A stretch of 64,000 nucleotides of DNA from Dendrolimus kikuchii (GCA_019925095.2 CM034412.1:13492001-13556000); one strand, 5' to 3'; counted from the first letter of the stretch, positions 43,699 to 53,437 are shown. The notes: generated by a model from the letters alone, not told the origin. A program made the numbers and translations.

Positions 43699-44683
43699 AA
43701 AAAAAAGCACCATTAACCTCGGAATCCACCTGCAATGGGGCAGCTAGACAGCTCCGGAGAGTGCACGGCACTAACAAGTCCTCGGGTGACACTTAGATCT
43801 TCGAATTATGGTACACTCACACCAAAGAGCAAGTACGGCTTGTATATAAAGTTCAATGAGATATTGAAGAATGAGATGTGAAACGTTCACTTGGTCTTAG
43901 CACGGAGAAAACGGAACATCCGGATTGACCTCGCGTGCGTTGGAGGCTAGCTTCGCCACCACGCAATGGCGACGAAACCGAAAGCCAATGGCACTTCCAA
44001 AACTACCCACATCAGTAAATTGTGAGGATCCCACAGACTGCAATGCAATAGGCAGCCCTAGACCCGAGTTCAGTATTAATAAATCGTTTGATTTCTTTTA
44101 ACTAAATTTTAAATAATAAATCATCTAAAAGCGAGACCTGTGTTGCCATCTAGTCATGCAGAAGTTTTTCAATGTCATATTTTTTCTAAGCAACCATTCT
44201 ATGTCTAGTGTTTTTATTTATTATCCATAGCATAAACGTAACTTGCTTAGTCTACTTAGCAATTTGTCTACTGATTTTTGTGCAAATCAGTAGACAAATT
44301 GCGCTTGTCTATTGATTTATTTATAACTATAAATCCAAACAGAGGCACATTTATGTTATATAGGTGTCTGGACTATTTCTAGCCTAGTGGGCTGTATATG
44401 TAAGTATATATAGGTAGGCTCCTTGCTTGTCGGTATTCTTGTGTCCCTAGCAACATGTATAACGGAAGAAAGAGGAACGACTCACCAAGGCTGCTCTGTC
44501 GAGGGTCCTATGCCGGCCGGCCCTGTCTCACACCATAAAGAATACGCACACGTCACGTTTATCACCTGTCCTTGTTATCACCGTAGTTGTCCGCCGAAAT
44601 GAGATGTACGTCCTTCCTCGTTCAAGGCCGCGTCGCCTGGTTATAGCGTTACCACCAAGTCCGAGTACAATGTTGCATGAACA
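43699..44683. other. Intron sequence, no gene assigned
   Basis: It contains GC-moderate unique-looking sequence (43720-44060, 44440-44660) and one perfect hairpin (separate entry). No splice-flanked coding exon. Confidence 0.4.
44259..44302. repeat. Perfect 19-bp hairpin
   Basis: Arms 44259-44277 and 44284-44302 are exact reverse complements with a 6-nt spacer. A partial third copy of the arm follows (44301-44320). Confidence 0.85.
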
Positions 44684-44915
44684 CTAGGATATGCCCGCGA
44701 CTTCATTCACGCTTGACTTGAAATTCCCGTCGCACTTTCTTTCTTTCACACATTTTATTACATAAAATTTGCTATCGATCAGTGAAAAAATGGCATTGGA
44801 ATCCGATTTTTTTTCAATCTGACCATTTTAAATCATTTCCAGAAAAATTCCCGTGAGATTACCGGGATAAAAATTAGCGCAGCATTTAAGTTTAACAATT
44901 TGCTGTCGATTTCGA
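44684..44915 (-). mobile_element. Hel-D copy 5, 5'-truncated
   Basis: On the minus strand it ends 'gtcgcgggcatatcctag' before T (44683). Internal 'gatcgatagcaaat' and 'aaatgatttaaaatgg' blocks match the family. The 5' end is replaced by an N SINE head. Confidence 0.6.
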
Positions 44916-44965
44916 TTGCTCGATTTGGGACGTGTGCGCTAGCCATTACGCTACCACGACTTACT
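44916..44965 (-). mobile_element. N SINE head fragment (tRNA-type A box)
   Basis: On the minus strand it reads 'gtcgtggtagcgtaatgg' and 'ctagcgcacacg', the tRNA-like 5' head also seen at 56399-56430. It is too short to be a tRNA. Confidence 0.5.
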
Positions 44966-44981
44966 ATATACCTATAGTATA

Positions 44982-45463
44982 CATACATACATACATACAT
45001 AACTTCACGCCAGTTCCCTTGCGGGGTAGGCACGAACAACAGAGTGCCATTTAGGCTTATTCTTACACACCTCACTTGCCTCTTTGACATTCATAACTCT
45101 TGTCATGCAAGCTCGTCTGTTCTTAAGGCTCCTGACATCACCTTCTGCTAGTACACGATCAATTTGATCATGGAAGGTGTGTCGTGGCCTTCCACGACTT
45201 CTACATCCATCCACTTTTGCATTGTATATCTGTTTAGTCATTCTTTCATAATGCATTCTTTCAACATGCCCGAACCACCGGAGCATTCCTTTCCTTACCT
45301 TCACCCCGACACTCTCTTTCTTACTTCAGTATTACGAACGCGGTCCGCGAGCGTCACTCCGCAGATTTTGCGCAGTGCTCGCATCTCGACCGCGTTTACT
45401 CTATTTTCATGGTCTCTCTTCCATACCCAACTCTCGCATCCATACGTGAGCGTAGGTACCAGC
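44982..45463 (-). mobile_element. B LINE 3' end with 12-bp target-site duplication
   Basis: ACCTATAGTATA occurs at 44970-44981 and 45464-45475. It covers B from 'LTYGCESW' (right end) to the tail, with a 15-bp deletion near 45320. It lies 60 bp upstream of the four-TM exon at 45525. Confidence 0.9.
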
Positions 45464-45524
45464 ACCTATAGTATAGATATGGATAAATAGCAGTAGATAT
45501 TATTAAGATTTATTCTAATGACAG

Positions 45525-45705
45525 GGTTCCGAAGGCATGGTCCAAATATTCGTGTGGGTGACATTTCTGAATGTCATAATCGGTTTCGTGGCGATACTGT
45601 TGATCACAATGGAATGTCTTGTTAAAACAAACCAATGTCTAGTTGGGGGAATGGACTGGTTGTCCGGCGCCACTGTGCTCGTTATGCTGTCTATATATCT
45701 GTTCG
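45525..45705 (+). CDS. Four-TM protein gene 2 (plus): TM3 and start of TM4
   Basis: Acceptor 'tctaatgacag' and donor GTAAGT. 60 codons plus one base. It reads 'GSEGMVQIFVWVTFLNV', with a membrane segment at about residues 8-28, then 'MECLVKTNQCLVGGMDW' as a Cys-containing loop, and a second membrane segment starting near residue 49 ('GATVLVMLSIYLF'). Entry in phase 0 and exit in phase 1 are the same as in minus-strand exon 28845-29007. Confidence 0.8.
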
Positions 45706-45771
45706 GTAAGTATTACCTCTACTTTGAAAATGAATTTATAATATTTTCTTAAGTTTTCGCGACTTGTATAC

Positions 45772-46645
45772 ATAATAAAACTACGTTTTAACGGTTTTAA
45801 GCGCGGTAATTTTATTTGATTTTGGTTTTTCCGACGTTTCGGCCACTTTTTAGTGGCCGTGATCACGGAAGACAAAGATGTCAAGTGTCAACGAGTATTG
45901 TTAAAATTTTATTTAGCCTACCGCCAACTTGTTAATTTTAATTATTTAATTTAATTTTGTTTATGGTTATTATTTACTCTGTGGCCTAATCTAATTTACT
46001 ACCGCTTCGCAACATGTTATGGCTTGAAGAGAAGAAGCGGCGCAAGAAACTCTTCAGCAAACATGCCTAGCTCTAATTATTTTATATAATATTAAAATGG
46101 GTGGAAGGAAAAATAAAAGTAATTATCAGTCAAGTTGGTTTGTGTTCCGTTGTACGCAGAAAGAGCTCAGTGTCTTGAGGTCTGGCAGCTGGTTTTTGCT
46201 GGGTTTGGGTCTTAATAGTTTTGATAATTGGATCCCAAACAGGTGGTACTTGCCAACCATCTTCTCTATTGAAATTTGGGTGTTTTTTTATTTCAATAGC
46301 CTCACGCATCATTCTAGGTATGAAACGATTCTCTTTCGCGAGGATTTGTGGGTTATCGAATCTGATGTAGTGGTTGGGTTTATCCAGCGTGTGTTCACTG
46401 ATGGCAGACTTCATAGACCTTGTGTGTTTCATGTCAGCAATGTGTTCTTTTACTCGTGTTTTTATGCTCCTCTTTGTTTGCCCAATGTATGACAATCCAC
46501 ACTCACAATCAAGCTTGTAGACCTTGACACTTGACATCTTTGTCTTCCGTGATCACGGCCACTGAAAAGTGGCCGAAACGTCGGAAAAACCAAAATCAAA
46601 TAAAATTACCGCGCTTAAAACCGTTAAAACGTAGTTTTATTATGA
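45772..46645 (-). mobile_element. PLE copy 2: Penelope-like element with inverted terminal repeats
   Basis: Ends 45772-45893 and 46527-46645 are inverted repeats of about 120 bp ('acgttttaacggttttaagc', 'ccgacgtttcggccac', 'gtggccgtgatcacgg'). The only coding part kept is the C-terminal GIY-YIG nuclease domain. Upstream RT sequence is absent, so the copy is truncated and closed by an inverted LTR-like piece, an arrangement known for Penelope-like elements. It lies in intron 3 of four-TM gene 2. Confidence 0.75.
46130..46537 (-). CDS. GIY-YIG endonuclease domain of a Penelope-like element
   Basis: The minus-strand frame has 135 codons. The domain reads 'VYKLDCECGLSYIGQTKRS' (GIY-YIG core, with VYK and YIG in place), then 'IKTRVKEHIADMKH' with the conserved Arg and His, and later 'SAISEHTLDKPNH' and an Asn/Glu-bearing segment 'AKENRFIPRMMREAIEI'. 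This is the single-strand nicking domain that Penelope-like retroelements use for integration. The apparent ATG lies in the terminal repeat, so the start is accidental and the real protein began in a lost RT domain. Confidence 0.8.
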   Translation of the reverse strand: MSSVKVYKLDCECGLSYIGQTKRSIKTRVKEHIADMKHTRSMKSAISEHTLDKPNHYIRFDNPQILAKENRFIPRMMREAIEIKKHPNFNREDGWQVPPVWDPIIKTIKTQTQQKPAARPQDTELFLRTTEHKPT

Positions 46646-46726
46646 ATTTATAATTTTATAATCTTATTTAGCTGTATGCTTGAGTTAGTGTTTGGCGACA
46701 CAACTTGTACATTTAGATACAAATGT

Positions 46727-46851
46727 TACATACATACATACATACATACATAACTTCACGCCAGTTCCCTTGCGGGGTAGGCACTAACAACAGAGCGCCA
46801 TTTAGGCCCATTCTTACACACCTCACTTGCTTCTTTGACAAAGAAGATAGA
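46727..46851 (-). mobile_element. B LINE 3' end with 13-bp target-site duplication (short)
   Basis: TAGATACAAATGT occurs at 46714-46726 and 46852-46864. Only the last ~90 bp and a long (GTAT)n tail are present. Confidence 0.85.
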
Positions 46852-46984
46852 TAGATACAAATGTATGTTCCTATTATAATTTATGTAACATTTTGCTTTA
46901 TATTTACGTATATATTAGTATATTATATCTATTGCATACCTACCCCCATCCATACCGAGTTTCTGTCCATCCAAAGGTCGTCTG

Positions 46985-47065
46985 GAAGCAATCGCTCCCA
47001 GCGTAAGACCGCCCATTGTACTTATCATTAGGACTGTATGTATAAATTTATTTTGTAATGTGTGC
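46985..47065 (+). repeat. I repeat with polyadenylation-type end
   Basis: 'ctggaagcaatcgctcccag' and 'aagaccgcccattgta', ending in 'gcaataaagta', which is also the target duplicated by the next B insertion. Confidence 0.6.
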
Positions 47066-47074
47066 AATAAAGTA

Positions 47075-47476
47075 CATACATACATACATACATAACTTCA
47101 CGCCAGTTCCCTTGCGGGGTAGGCACGAACAACAGAGTGCCATTTAGGCTTATTCTTACACACCTCACTTGCCTCTTTGACATTCATAACTCTTGTCATG
47201 CAAGCTTATCTGTTCTTAAGGTTCCTGACATCACCTTCTGCTAGTGCACGATCAATTTGATCATGGAAGGTGTGTCGTGGCCTTCCACGACTTCTGCATC
47301 CATCCACTTTTGCGTTATATATCTGTTTAGTCATTCTTTCATCGTGCATTCTTTCCACATGCCCGAACCACCGGAGCATTCCTTTCCTTACCTTCACCCC
47401 GACACTCTCTTTCAGACCAACTCTCTTTCTTACTTCGGTATTACGAACAAGGTCCGCGAGCGTCACTCCGCAGATT
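47075..47476 (-). mobile_element. B LINE 3' end with 11-bp target-site duplication
   Basis: GCAATAAAGTA occurs at 47064-47074 and 47477-47487. The family frame is intact over 'SVGVKVRKGMLRWFGHVERM' and beyond until a stop near 47206 ('cttatc' in place of 'ctcgtc'). Confidence 0.9.
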
Positions 47477-47594
47477 GCAATAAAGTATATTCAATTATAT
47501 TCTATCATGATCTCCCACCACCTCCAAGCAATTTTAGTTACTGCTAAAGGAGAGGAATCTGCGCAAAAAAACTCCCCAGCAAAATATCATTACA

Positions 47595-47715
47595 ATTTTT
47601 TTTTACTGTATGAGTTCAGTAGACAGGCAGAACGGCCTACCTGATGGAAAGCGGTTATCATCGTCTATGGACATTCGTAACACCAAAGACGCTACCAATG
47701 TGCTGCTCTTTAAAG
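47595..47715 (+). repeat. A repeat, 5' part
   Basis: 'gagttcagtagacaggcag' to 'gctgctctttaaaggga', then an inverted N SINE. Confidence 0.8.
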
Positions 47716-47719
47716 GGAG

Positions 47720-47985
47720 AAGGAGAGAGAGAATAACAACCCAAAAACTTCCTTCTGCTGAACTCGGGCCCACCCATTTTATTGGGGAAGGAATAGTATA
47801 CCCACCACGCTTGTTCAAGGTGGATGGATTGGCGGGTTCGACACGTTGGTTATTTCGTTCACCGTTAGCAATATTCACATTAGGTTAGAGAACTGCGCAA
47901 GTGGTGCATGATTTTTGGCCAGGCTTCGAACCTGCGCCCTTTGATTAATCGAGTGCGCTAACCACTAAGCTACGTCACTAATGAC
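47720..47985 (-). mobile_element. N SINE (tRNA-type)
   Basis: On the minus strand it starts 'gtagcttagtggttagcgca' (A box) and continues 'gcaggttcgaagcctgg' (B box), then the N body. Box spacing is tRNA-like, but the acceptor stem does not pair and the body matches other N copies, so it is a SINE. Confidence 0.7.
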
Positions 47986-48039
47986 ATCTTACAGATTACT
48001 AATTGAAAGTCATGAGTCTGCTTGCTGCTTCCAAAGCAG

Positions 48040-48115
48040 CTTTTGTTACTGTTAAAGGAGAAGAAGCGGCGCAAAAAGCTCCCCAACAACATAATATCGT
48101 TTTATTATAATTATA
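48040..48115 (+). repeat. 'gagaagaagcggcgcaa' dispersed repeat
   Basis: Same block as 39205-39290. A further degraded copy lies at 47535-47590. Confidence 0.45.
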
Positions 48116-48120
48116 TATAA

Positions 48121-48324
48121 CTAGCTGTCCCGGCAGACGGTGTCCTGCCCTGAAAAAATAAAAATCTAGGCCCCAATTCTATTGCCACCTACCGGTTCCA
48201 ATTGTAAATCTAAACCATCCGGGGACCCACTCAAACACACACAAAAAGTTTAATCAACATCGCTAAAGTCGTTCTCAAGTTATGTGCGTACATACATTTC
48301 TACGATTCATTTTTATATATAAGA
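48121..48324 (-). mobile_element. Hel-E copy 3, internally deleted
   Basis: The 3' hairpin and CTAG (48121-48124, next to A 48120) are present. The 5' end 'cttatatataaaaa' is degenerate. 204 bp. Confidence 0.65.
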
Positions 48325-48646
48325 TTACCATGTATATATAATACATTATACGTTCGTAGTCTTTTTTTAAATGTATTTTGAAGCAATACAAGATTTAACA
48401 AAGTTAGAGTCCGCGTCACAGACGTGGCGCTGCCATCGCCGTACTTAATCCTGCCGGAGGTATTATTGCTAATGATAAAGTAATTACTGAATAATAAATA
48501 AACAAACTATTCCAAAATGAACGCTGTAAATTTATTTCCTGTCTACTTTATGAACTAGAATACTATCAAATAACGGAGCTGCCATTTTAGTTCCATTATT
48601 TTCCGTGGGACTTCATTCGTGGCGCGGACTTTATTTGTATGGATAA

Positions 48647-48860
48647 ATAGCGGTCCCGGCAGACGTTGTTCTGCCTTTAAAAAAAATGAGAACCCGATTA
48701 TTTAAATTAAATACAGCCTATGTTACTCAGGGATAATGTAGCATTTTAGCATGCTTCTTTCACCATTAGTGGTGAAAAAATTTTTGAAATCGGTCCAATA
48801 GTTTTTGCGCTTATCTGTTACAAACATAGAAATTTTTCCTCTTTATAATATTAGTATAGA
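48647..48860 (-). mobile_element. Hel-E-like Helitron fragment with a different 5' end
   Basis: The hairpin block 'ggcagacgttgttctgcc' matches Hel-E. The other end reads (minus) TCTATACTAATATTATAAAG, a start I recall from other lepidopteran Helitron-like repeats. The terminal CTAG is mutated. Confidence 0.5.
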
Positions 48861-48884
48861 AGTATAGTTTTTTTTTTGATTTTT

Positions 48885-49052
48885 TTTTTGTTATTTTTGT
48901 TTTTATGTGTGACATTTATTCAATCTGTGTGTTGCTGAGTATCTTACGAATAATTGATTATATTAATTTATTCTAATTTTAATACTAAACGTATACTAAT
49001 GTAGAGTGTATCTGTTACACGCTGGTGTTGTGAGGAATTGCATGTAGTATAG
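48885..49052 (+). repeat. W repeat copy 1
   Basis: Colinear with 52903-53082 ('tgtgacatt', 'cgaataattgattatatt', 'gtgtatctgttaca', 'gctggtgttgtgagga'). It resembles a retroelement 3' end. Class unknown. Confidence 0.6.
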
Positions 49053-49104
49053 ATTACTTAAAGAGCTTTTGGAAGAGATGAAAAAGAGTTTATTACAGCA
49101 TAGA

Positions 49105-49190
49105 TTTCTGCGGGAACGGAGAAAGTGTACTAATTCCTGGGCATGGCTGCCTATTTTAAGATGTGATAAAACAACCTACAGCCAAGGGCC
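49105..49190 (-). repeat. A repeat remnant
   Basis: 'gcgggaacggagaaag' to 'aacctacagcca', degenerate. Confidence 0.55.
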
Positions 49191-49585
49191 CTATCCTACC
49201 ACTTCAAGTATCTTTGCGTGGCGAAGGTATTCGAAGTAACAGTCCATTGCGATAGTGTCAAAAATTCGTATTCTACTAAATCCACAAATAGCTTCTCGAT
49301 ATCGTCGCGGTAGAATAATAGTCGAAAAAATTGTTTAGCACAAAGTGAGTTAGCTAAAATGAATATTGAAAATCTACCAAAAATCTATTTCGCAAGCTTT
49401 CGCTTATAAAAATAGAGTGGCGGCCATGGACACGCCATTGGAATTAACAGAATACCGAAATCGGGCAAACCGACGATTGAGATGATAGTGTTCGGCGATA
49501 TTGACGAGATAGTAATATCAGAATCGGGCCCCAGGTGGCAGGACACTTCCCGTGCCTAGTTCCTTAAATACAACTTTCATTTCAG

Positions 49586-49638
49586 TTTGGATCTACTTTA
49601 TTATTGTCGCAAACAGTTATGTACTCAATGGCGACTGA
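49586..49638 (+). CDS. Four-TM protein gene 2 (plus): terminal exon
   Basis: Acceptor 'aactttcatttcag' (ending 49585). The phase-1 entry joins the G left by exon 45705 to give Val, followed by 'WIYFIIVANSYVLNGD' and TGA at 49636-49638. It completes TM4 and gives a short polar tail. The phase match, the hydrophobic continuation and the immediate stop make this exon convincing despite its 53 bp. Confidence 0.7.
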
Positions 49639-49824
49639 CAATTTACGAAAATGGGAACACAGAAAAAAATGTAAGACTTACTTTGTATTACTGTTTTCAC
49701 TTCTAATAAATCATGTTTCAAAAGGGAGTTAATAAAATTTAACCATTACTATTCATTAACTATAATTATTTAAAAAAAATGTCCTTTAAATAACTGTTAT
49801 CTGGTGATTAAAAAGTTTCATTTC

Positions 49825-50224
49825 ATACATACATACATAACTTCACGCCAGTTCCCTTGCGGGGTAGGCACGAACAACAGAGCGCCATTCAGGCCCATTC
49901 TTACACAGCTCACTTGCTTCTTTGACATTCATAGCTCTTGTCATGCACGCTCGTCTATTCTTAAGGCTCCTGACATCACCTTCTGCTAGCACACGATCAA
50001 TTTGATCATGGAAGTTGTGTCGTGGCCTTCCACGACTTCTGCATCCATCCACTTTTGCATTGTATATCTGTTTAGTCATTCTTTCATCATGCATTCTTTC
50101 TACATGCCCGAACCACCGGAGCATTCCTTTCCTTACCTTCACCCCGACACTCTCTTTCAGACCAACTCTCTTTCTTACTTCGGTATTACGAACGCGGTCC
50201 GCTAGCGTCACTCCGCAGATTTTC
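49825..50224 (-). mobile_element. B LINE 3' end with 12-bp target-site duplication
   Basis: AAGTTTCATTTC occurs at 49813-49824 and 50225-50236. The frame is intact from 'KICGVTLADRVRN' to the family stop (49843-50226). Confidence 0.9.
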
Positions 50225-50299
50225 AAGTTTCATTTCCTTAATTAAAAGCAAATATTAATTAATGTGTTTGCTTCCATTTTTAAGTAACTTGGCTAATTT

Positions 50300-50845
50300 T
50301 ATAATTAGGGTTCCGCGAAAAAAAAACCAACGCCACCGAAGTCGCGGGTACTTGCACAGGCACAACCTTATAGCCAGGATCATCCACCAGCAACTTGCTC
50401 TTAAATACGGACTTGTCTCGTCGCAGGTACCTTATTACCAATACAAGCCCGAACCAGTTCTTGACAATGGTCAATAGCTACTCGACTGGGACCGATTAAT
50501 TATCACAGACAGGACTATTGTTGCCAACAAGCCTGATATTGTGATAGTTGTGCTATAATTGTAGATGTCGCGATTCCCCATGATGGTAACCTCGTGAATG
50601 CCGAGAAAGATAAACAAATAAAGTATATTGATCTTGCTCGCGAGGTTACCGTCATGTGGAACCTGGACTCTACAATCATAGTACCGATAATGGTGTCTGC
50701 GAATGGACTAATAGCGAAGAGCCTTAACCACCACCTTGAAAGGCTCTCGCTTGGTATCTGGTTGAAGGGTCGGATGCAGAAGGCAGCTCTGGTGGACACG
50801 GCCCGTATTGTGAGAAGATTCCTGTGTCTGGAGCCTTAACTTGAT
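50300..50845 (+). pseudogene. LINE restriction-like endonuclease C-terminus, degenerate
   Basis: Two frames together give 'LIARIIHQQLALKYGLVSS', then 'RLIITDRTIVANKPDIVIV', then 'VDVAIPHDGNLVNAEKDK', 'KYIDLAREVTVMWNLDST' and 'VDTARIVRRFLCLEP' with a stop. The KPD...D(V)AIPHD...EK pattern fits the PD-D-EK endonuclease of R4/Dong- or R2-like LINEs as I recall it. An in-frame stop (50475-50477) and a frameshift near 50560 break it. Confidence 0.7.
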
Positions 50846-50964
50846 ACGGATTTGTCGTTAGTAAGTTCTTTCAATTAATAAAATAAATATGGTGATACGC
50901 GAGCGATATAGCGAACTCCATTTAGGCATAATAATTTCTTAACCACGTCAAGTCACTTGATATT

Positions 50965-51058
50965 TTTGACTTCCGTGATCACTTTCAGTGGCCGAAACGT
51001 CGGAATAATAAAAATCAAATTAATTAATTAAAATCATTAAAACGTAGTTTTATTATCC
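50965..51058 (+). repeat. PLE terminal fragment
   Basis: 'cttccgtgatcac', 'cagtggccgaaacgtcgg' and 'aaaacgtagttttatta' match the inverted terminal repeat of the PLE copy at 46527-46645. A further piece ('actacgttttaacggtttta') lies at 53807-53830. Confidence 0.65.
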
Positions 51059-51164
51059 ATTTAGGCAGCTGATGAAAACCAATTTTTTCTACCAGTATAG
51101 AGCCATATTATATATCAAAGAGCGCTTGGCTAATTTTCAGGGCCTAGATAGTCAATTATATGAC

Positions 51165-51390
51165 GGCCTCCGTGATGCGGGCTAAGCCTTTGTCGGCCTA
51201 CCTTACTGCAACGCAGAGGCTCCGCGTTCAATTCCTGGTATGGTAAATTTCAGAAACGAATTTTCTCCGTTATTTACTATGGTCTGGGTGCTAGGATCGG
51301 CCCCAGAGTGGTCCGTTGTATATTAACCATAATACAAGCGTAACTTGCTGAATTTGCGGACATACAGTGTGTGTGTTTGTCTGCCGTTTT
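51165..51390 (+). mobile_element. M SINE copy 2 (tRNA-type)
   Basis: B-box-like 'gcgttcaattcctgg' and the blocks 'ggtaaatttcagaa', 'tatggtctgggtgctaggat' and 'tgtgtttgtctgcc' are colinear with 11870-12100. Confidence 0.6.
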
Positions 51391-51539
51391 ATTATTATTA
51401 TATCTCACAAACTATATTTACAATTTTCCTTAGCTACTATTGGGTCACTTGAATTAAATATACATATATTGGGCTCTAAAGTCAATTATAACATCTTTAC
51501 CTGTTCCATATTTACGTAATTCTATACAATATTACTATG

Positions 51540-51885
51540 ATTTTCAAGACCTCGGGCCAGAAAAATGGCCCGGGCATTTGGAAGGCTTGCGTGGGGCCAT
51601 GGGAAGGCCAATACGTAGAGGCCCCTTGACAAATTTAATGTAAATGTGGCGTGACACTGACCGGCGATTATCCCTGTCTACACTATATAGTAATGCACCC
51701 AAGGACAAGCCCCGGCCAGTGTAGGATTATTGTGGGAAATGAGGACAAAAAGTACCGGGCTACTGGGGTGAACTGCTAGTGGTACTGGGGGTCTGGGAAT
51801 ATGGGGACTATGGCTTCTGCCCGTCGCAATGTTCAGGAAACATGGAAAAATGGGCAGACGGTGACTCGCCACACTACTATGATTA
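51540..51885. other. Unassigned GC-rich block
   Basis: GC-rich compared with its surroundings. Overlapping frames on both strands (51678-52103) have no motif. It could be part of an old LINE ORF. Confidence 0.3.
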
Positions 51886-52044
51886 TTATTATTATTTATA
51901 TATATATCAATATATGTATATTTTTGTCTTATTTCGATGTCTATTATACTTGCCATTTCAAAATTTTATATATATACTTTTTTATTCTAGTTATATTGCA
52001 AAAACATGTGGGCATGTTACACAATTTTTTTCTAATCTACCCTA

Positions 52045-52145
52045 AGGTTGTCTGGAAGAAATTGCTTTTAGTGATAAGACCGCCTATTGTCTTCTGTACT
52101 TAAACTTCTTGAATTATATCTTAATGTTATGCAATAAAGCATATT
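52045..52145 (+). repeat. I repeat with polyadenylation-type end
   Basis: 'gttgtctggaagaaattgct' and 'gataagaccgcc', ending in 'gcaataaagca' just before the hAT target site. Confidence 0.6.
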
Positions 52146-52287
52146 CTATCCCAGTGTTTCGCAAAGTATGTACCGCGGCACACTGGTGCACTTGGTGTGC
52201 CTCGGAAAAATAAGGTTATGCTGCAATTTGAACTTTAGGTTTGTTGATTAATAATAATGATACCTTTTCTGCAATTTGTGCTGCTAT

Positions 52288-52590
52288 CTGTGCAGGAACG
52301 GAGAAAGAATACAATTTCCTGCGGCCGGGCGGCCTGTCGTAAGAGGCGACAAAACAACCCACAGCCAGGTGGTAGGGCACTTGCCCGACGGGATGGCTAC
52401 CACCCCTGGTCTAAAGTATGTCGCCATAACAACCTTGAGTTGTGTTCCGGCATTAGTGACCAGGTTCCAGTCTCCGTTAAGAGAGCAGCAGCGCATTTGT
52501 AGCACCTTTGGTCTTGCAAATGTCTATAGGCGATGGTAACCGCTTTCCATCAAGTGGGCCGTCTGCCTGTCTGCTGAACTCCTGCAATAA
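52288..52590 (-). repeat. A repeat, full length, nested in the hAT element
   Basis: Complete inverted copy. A 28-bp direct repeat (52231-52258 and 52611-52638, one mismatch) flanks it, offset by 29 bp on one side. Confidence 0.9.
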
Positions 52591-52902
52591 AAAATAAAAA
52601 ATAAAAATTAAACTTTACGTTTGTTGATTAATAATAAATATTGTTTCGATGATTAATAAATAAATGTTGATTAATATTTTAATTTGCTTTGTGGAGCTAA
52701 GCCGTGGCATCACTTAGAGGTGCTTGCGGAAGATCAGCGCTGGTTGTGAAACCAGCAATATGCTGAGCAAGAGCCTTTTTAGGACATCACAATTAATTGT
52801 TACATATATTATCATATAAGATTTTTTTTTTATTATTAACATCTCTACGGACTCGAGTTCCGTACCCTTTTTTACTACTTAATTTCTATGAAAAATTTTA
52901 GA

Positions 52903-53082
52903 GTCCATACACGCTTATTGTTTATTTTTGTTACTGTATGTGACATTAATTTAGTGATTTTTATGTTGTGGTGTACCTTAAGAATAACTTATTATATTAA
53001 TTTATTCAAATTTTAATACTAAATTTATACTAATGTAGGGTGTATCTGTTACATGCTGGTGTTGTGAGGAAGTGCATGAGCA
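52903..53082 (+). repeat. W repeat copy 2, nested in the hAT element
   Basis: Colinear with 48885-49052. GT-rich sequence follows and ends in AATAAA at about 53301, like a retroelement 3' end. Confidence 0.6.
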
Positions 53083-53437
53083 GTGTTGGCCTTATATCTA
53101 TACTTATATATAGTCCTATCTAGTGCCATGTGTGTCGTTTTATTTGTTTTCTGTGCCTGGGTTATTAATTTTTAGGCTCTTGGTAAGTTTGTGATGTGTG
53201 CGTGTAATGCAATGCACGTTAGTTTGAGTATGTGTATAAGTTTTATTGTTAGTTATGTGTTTGTGACTTTGCATATAAGACTTTTTATATCTTGTCCATA
53301 ATAAATATTTTTTTTTCTTCTTCTTTCTTCTTCTAATATTACTTAAAAATGATTTTTATTTGTGGTGCACCTCCAAAAATTTTCATTTTCCTAGATGTAC
53401 CTTGAACGCAAAAAGTTTGCGGAACACTGTTCTATTC

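Larger units (their letters stand above)
52152..53429. mobile_element. hAT-type non-autonomous element with nested insertions
   Basis: Terminal inverted repeats CAGTGTTTCGCAAA (52152-52165) and TTTGCGGAACACTG (53416-53429) differ at one base. They are flanked by 8-bp duplications with one mismatch (TTCTATCC 52144-52151, TTCTATTC 53430-53437). TIR sequence and TSD length are typical of hAT elements. No transposase is present. An A repeat and a W repeat lie inside. Confidence 0.75.

Noticed and set aside
47900..47985. tRNA gene on the minus strand with A and B boxes
   Set aside because: The stems do not close, and the downstream body matches N copies at 26110-26390 and 56400-56545, so it is a tRNA-derived SINE.
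51678..52103. Overlapping frames on both strands with TM-like stretches
   Set aside because: AT-rich low-complexity and an I repeat explain them; no splice signals or motifs.
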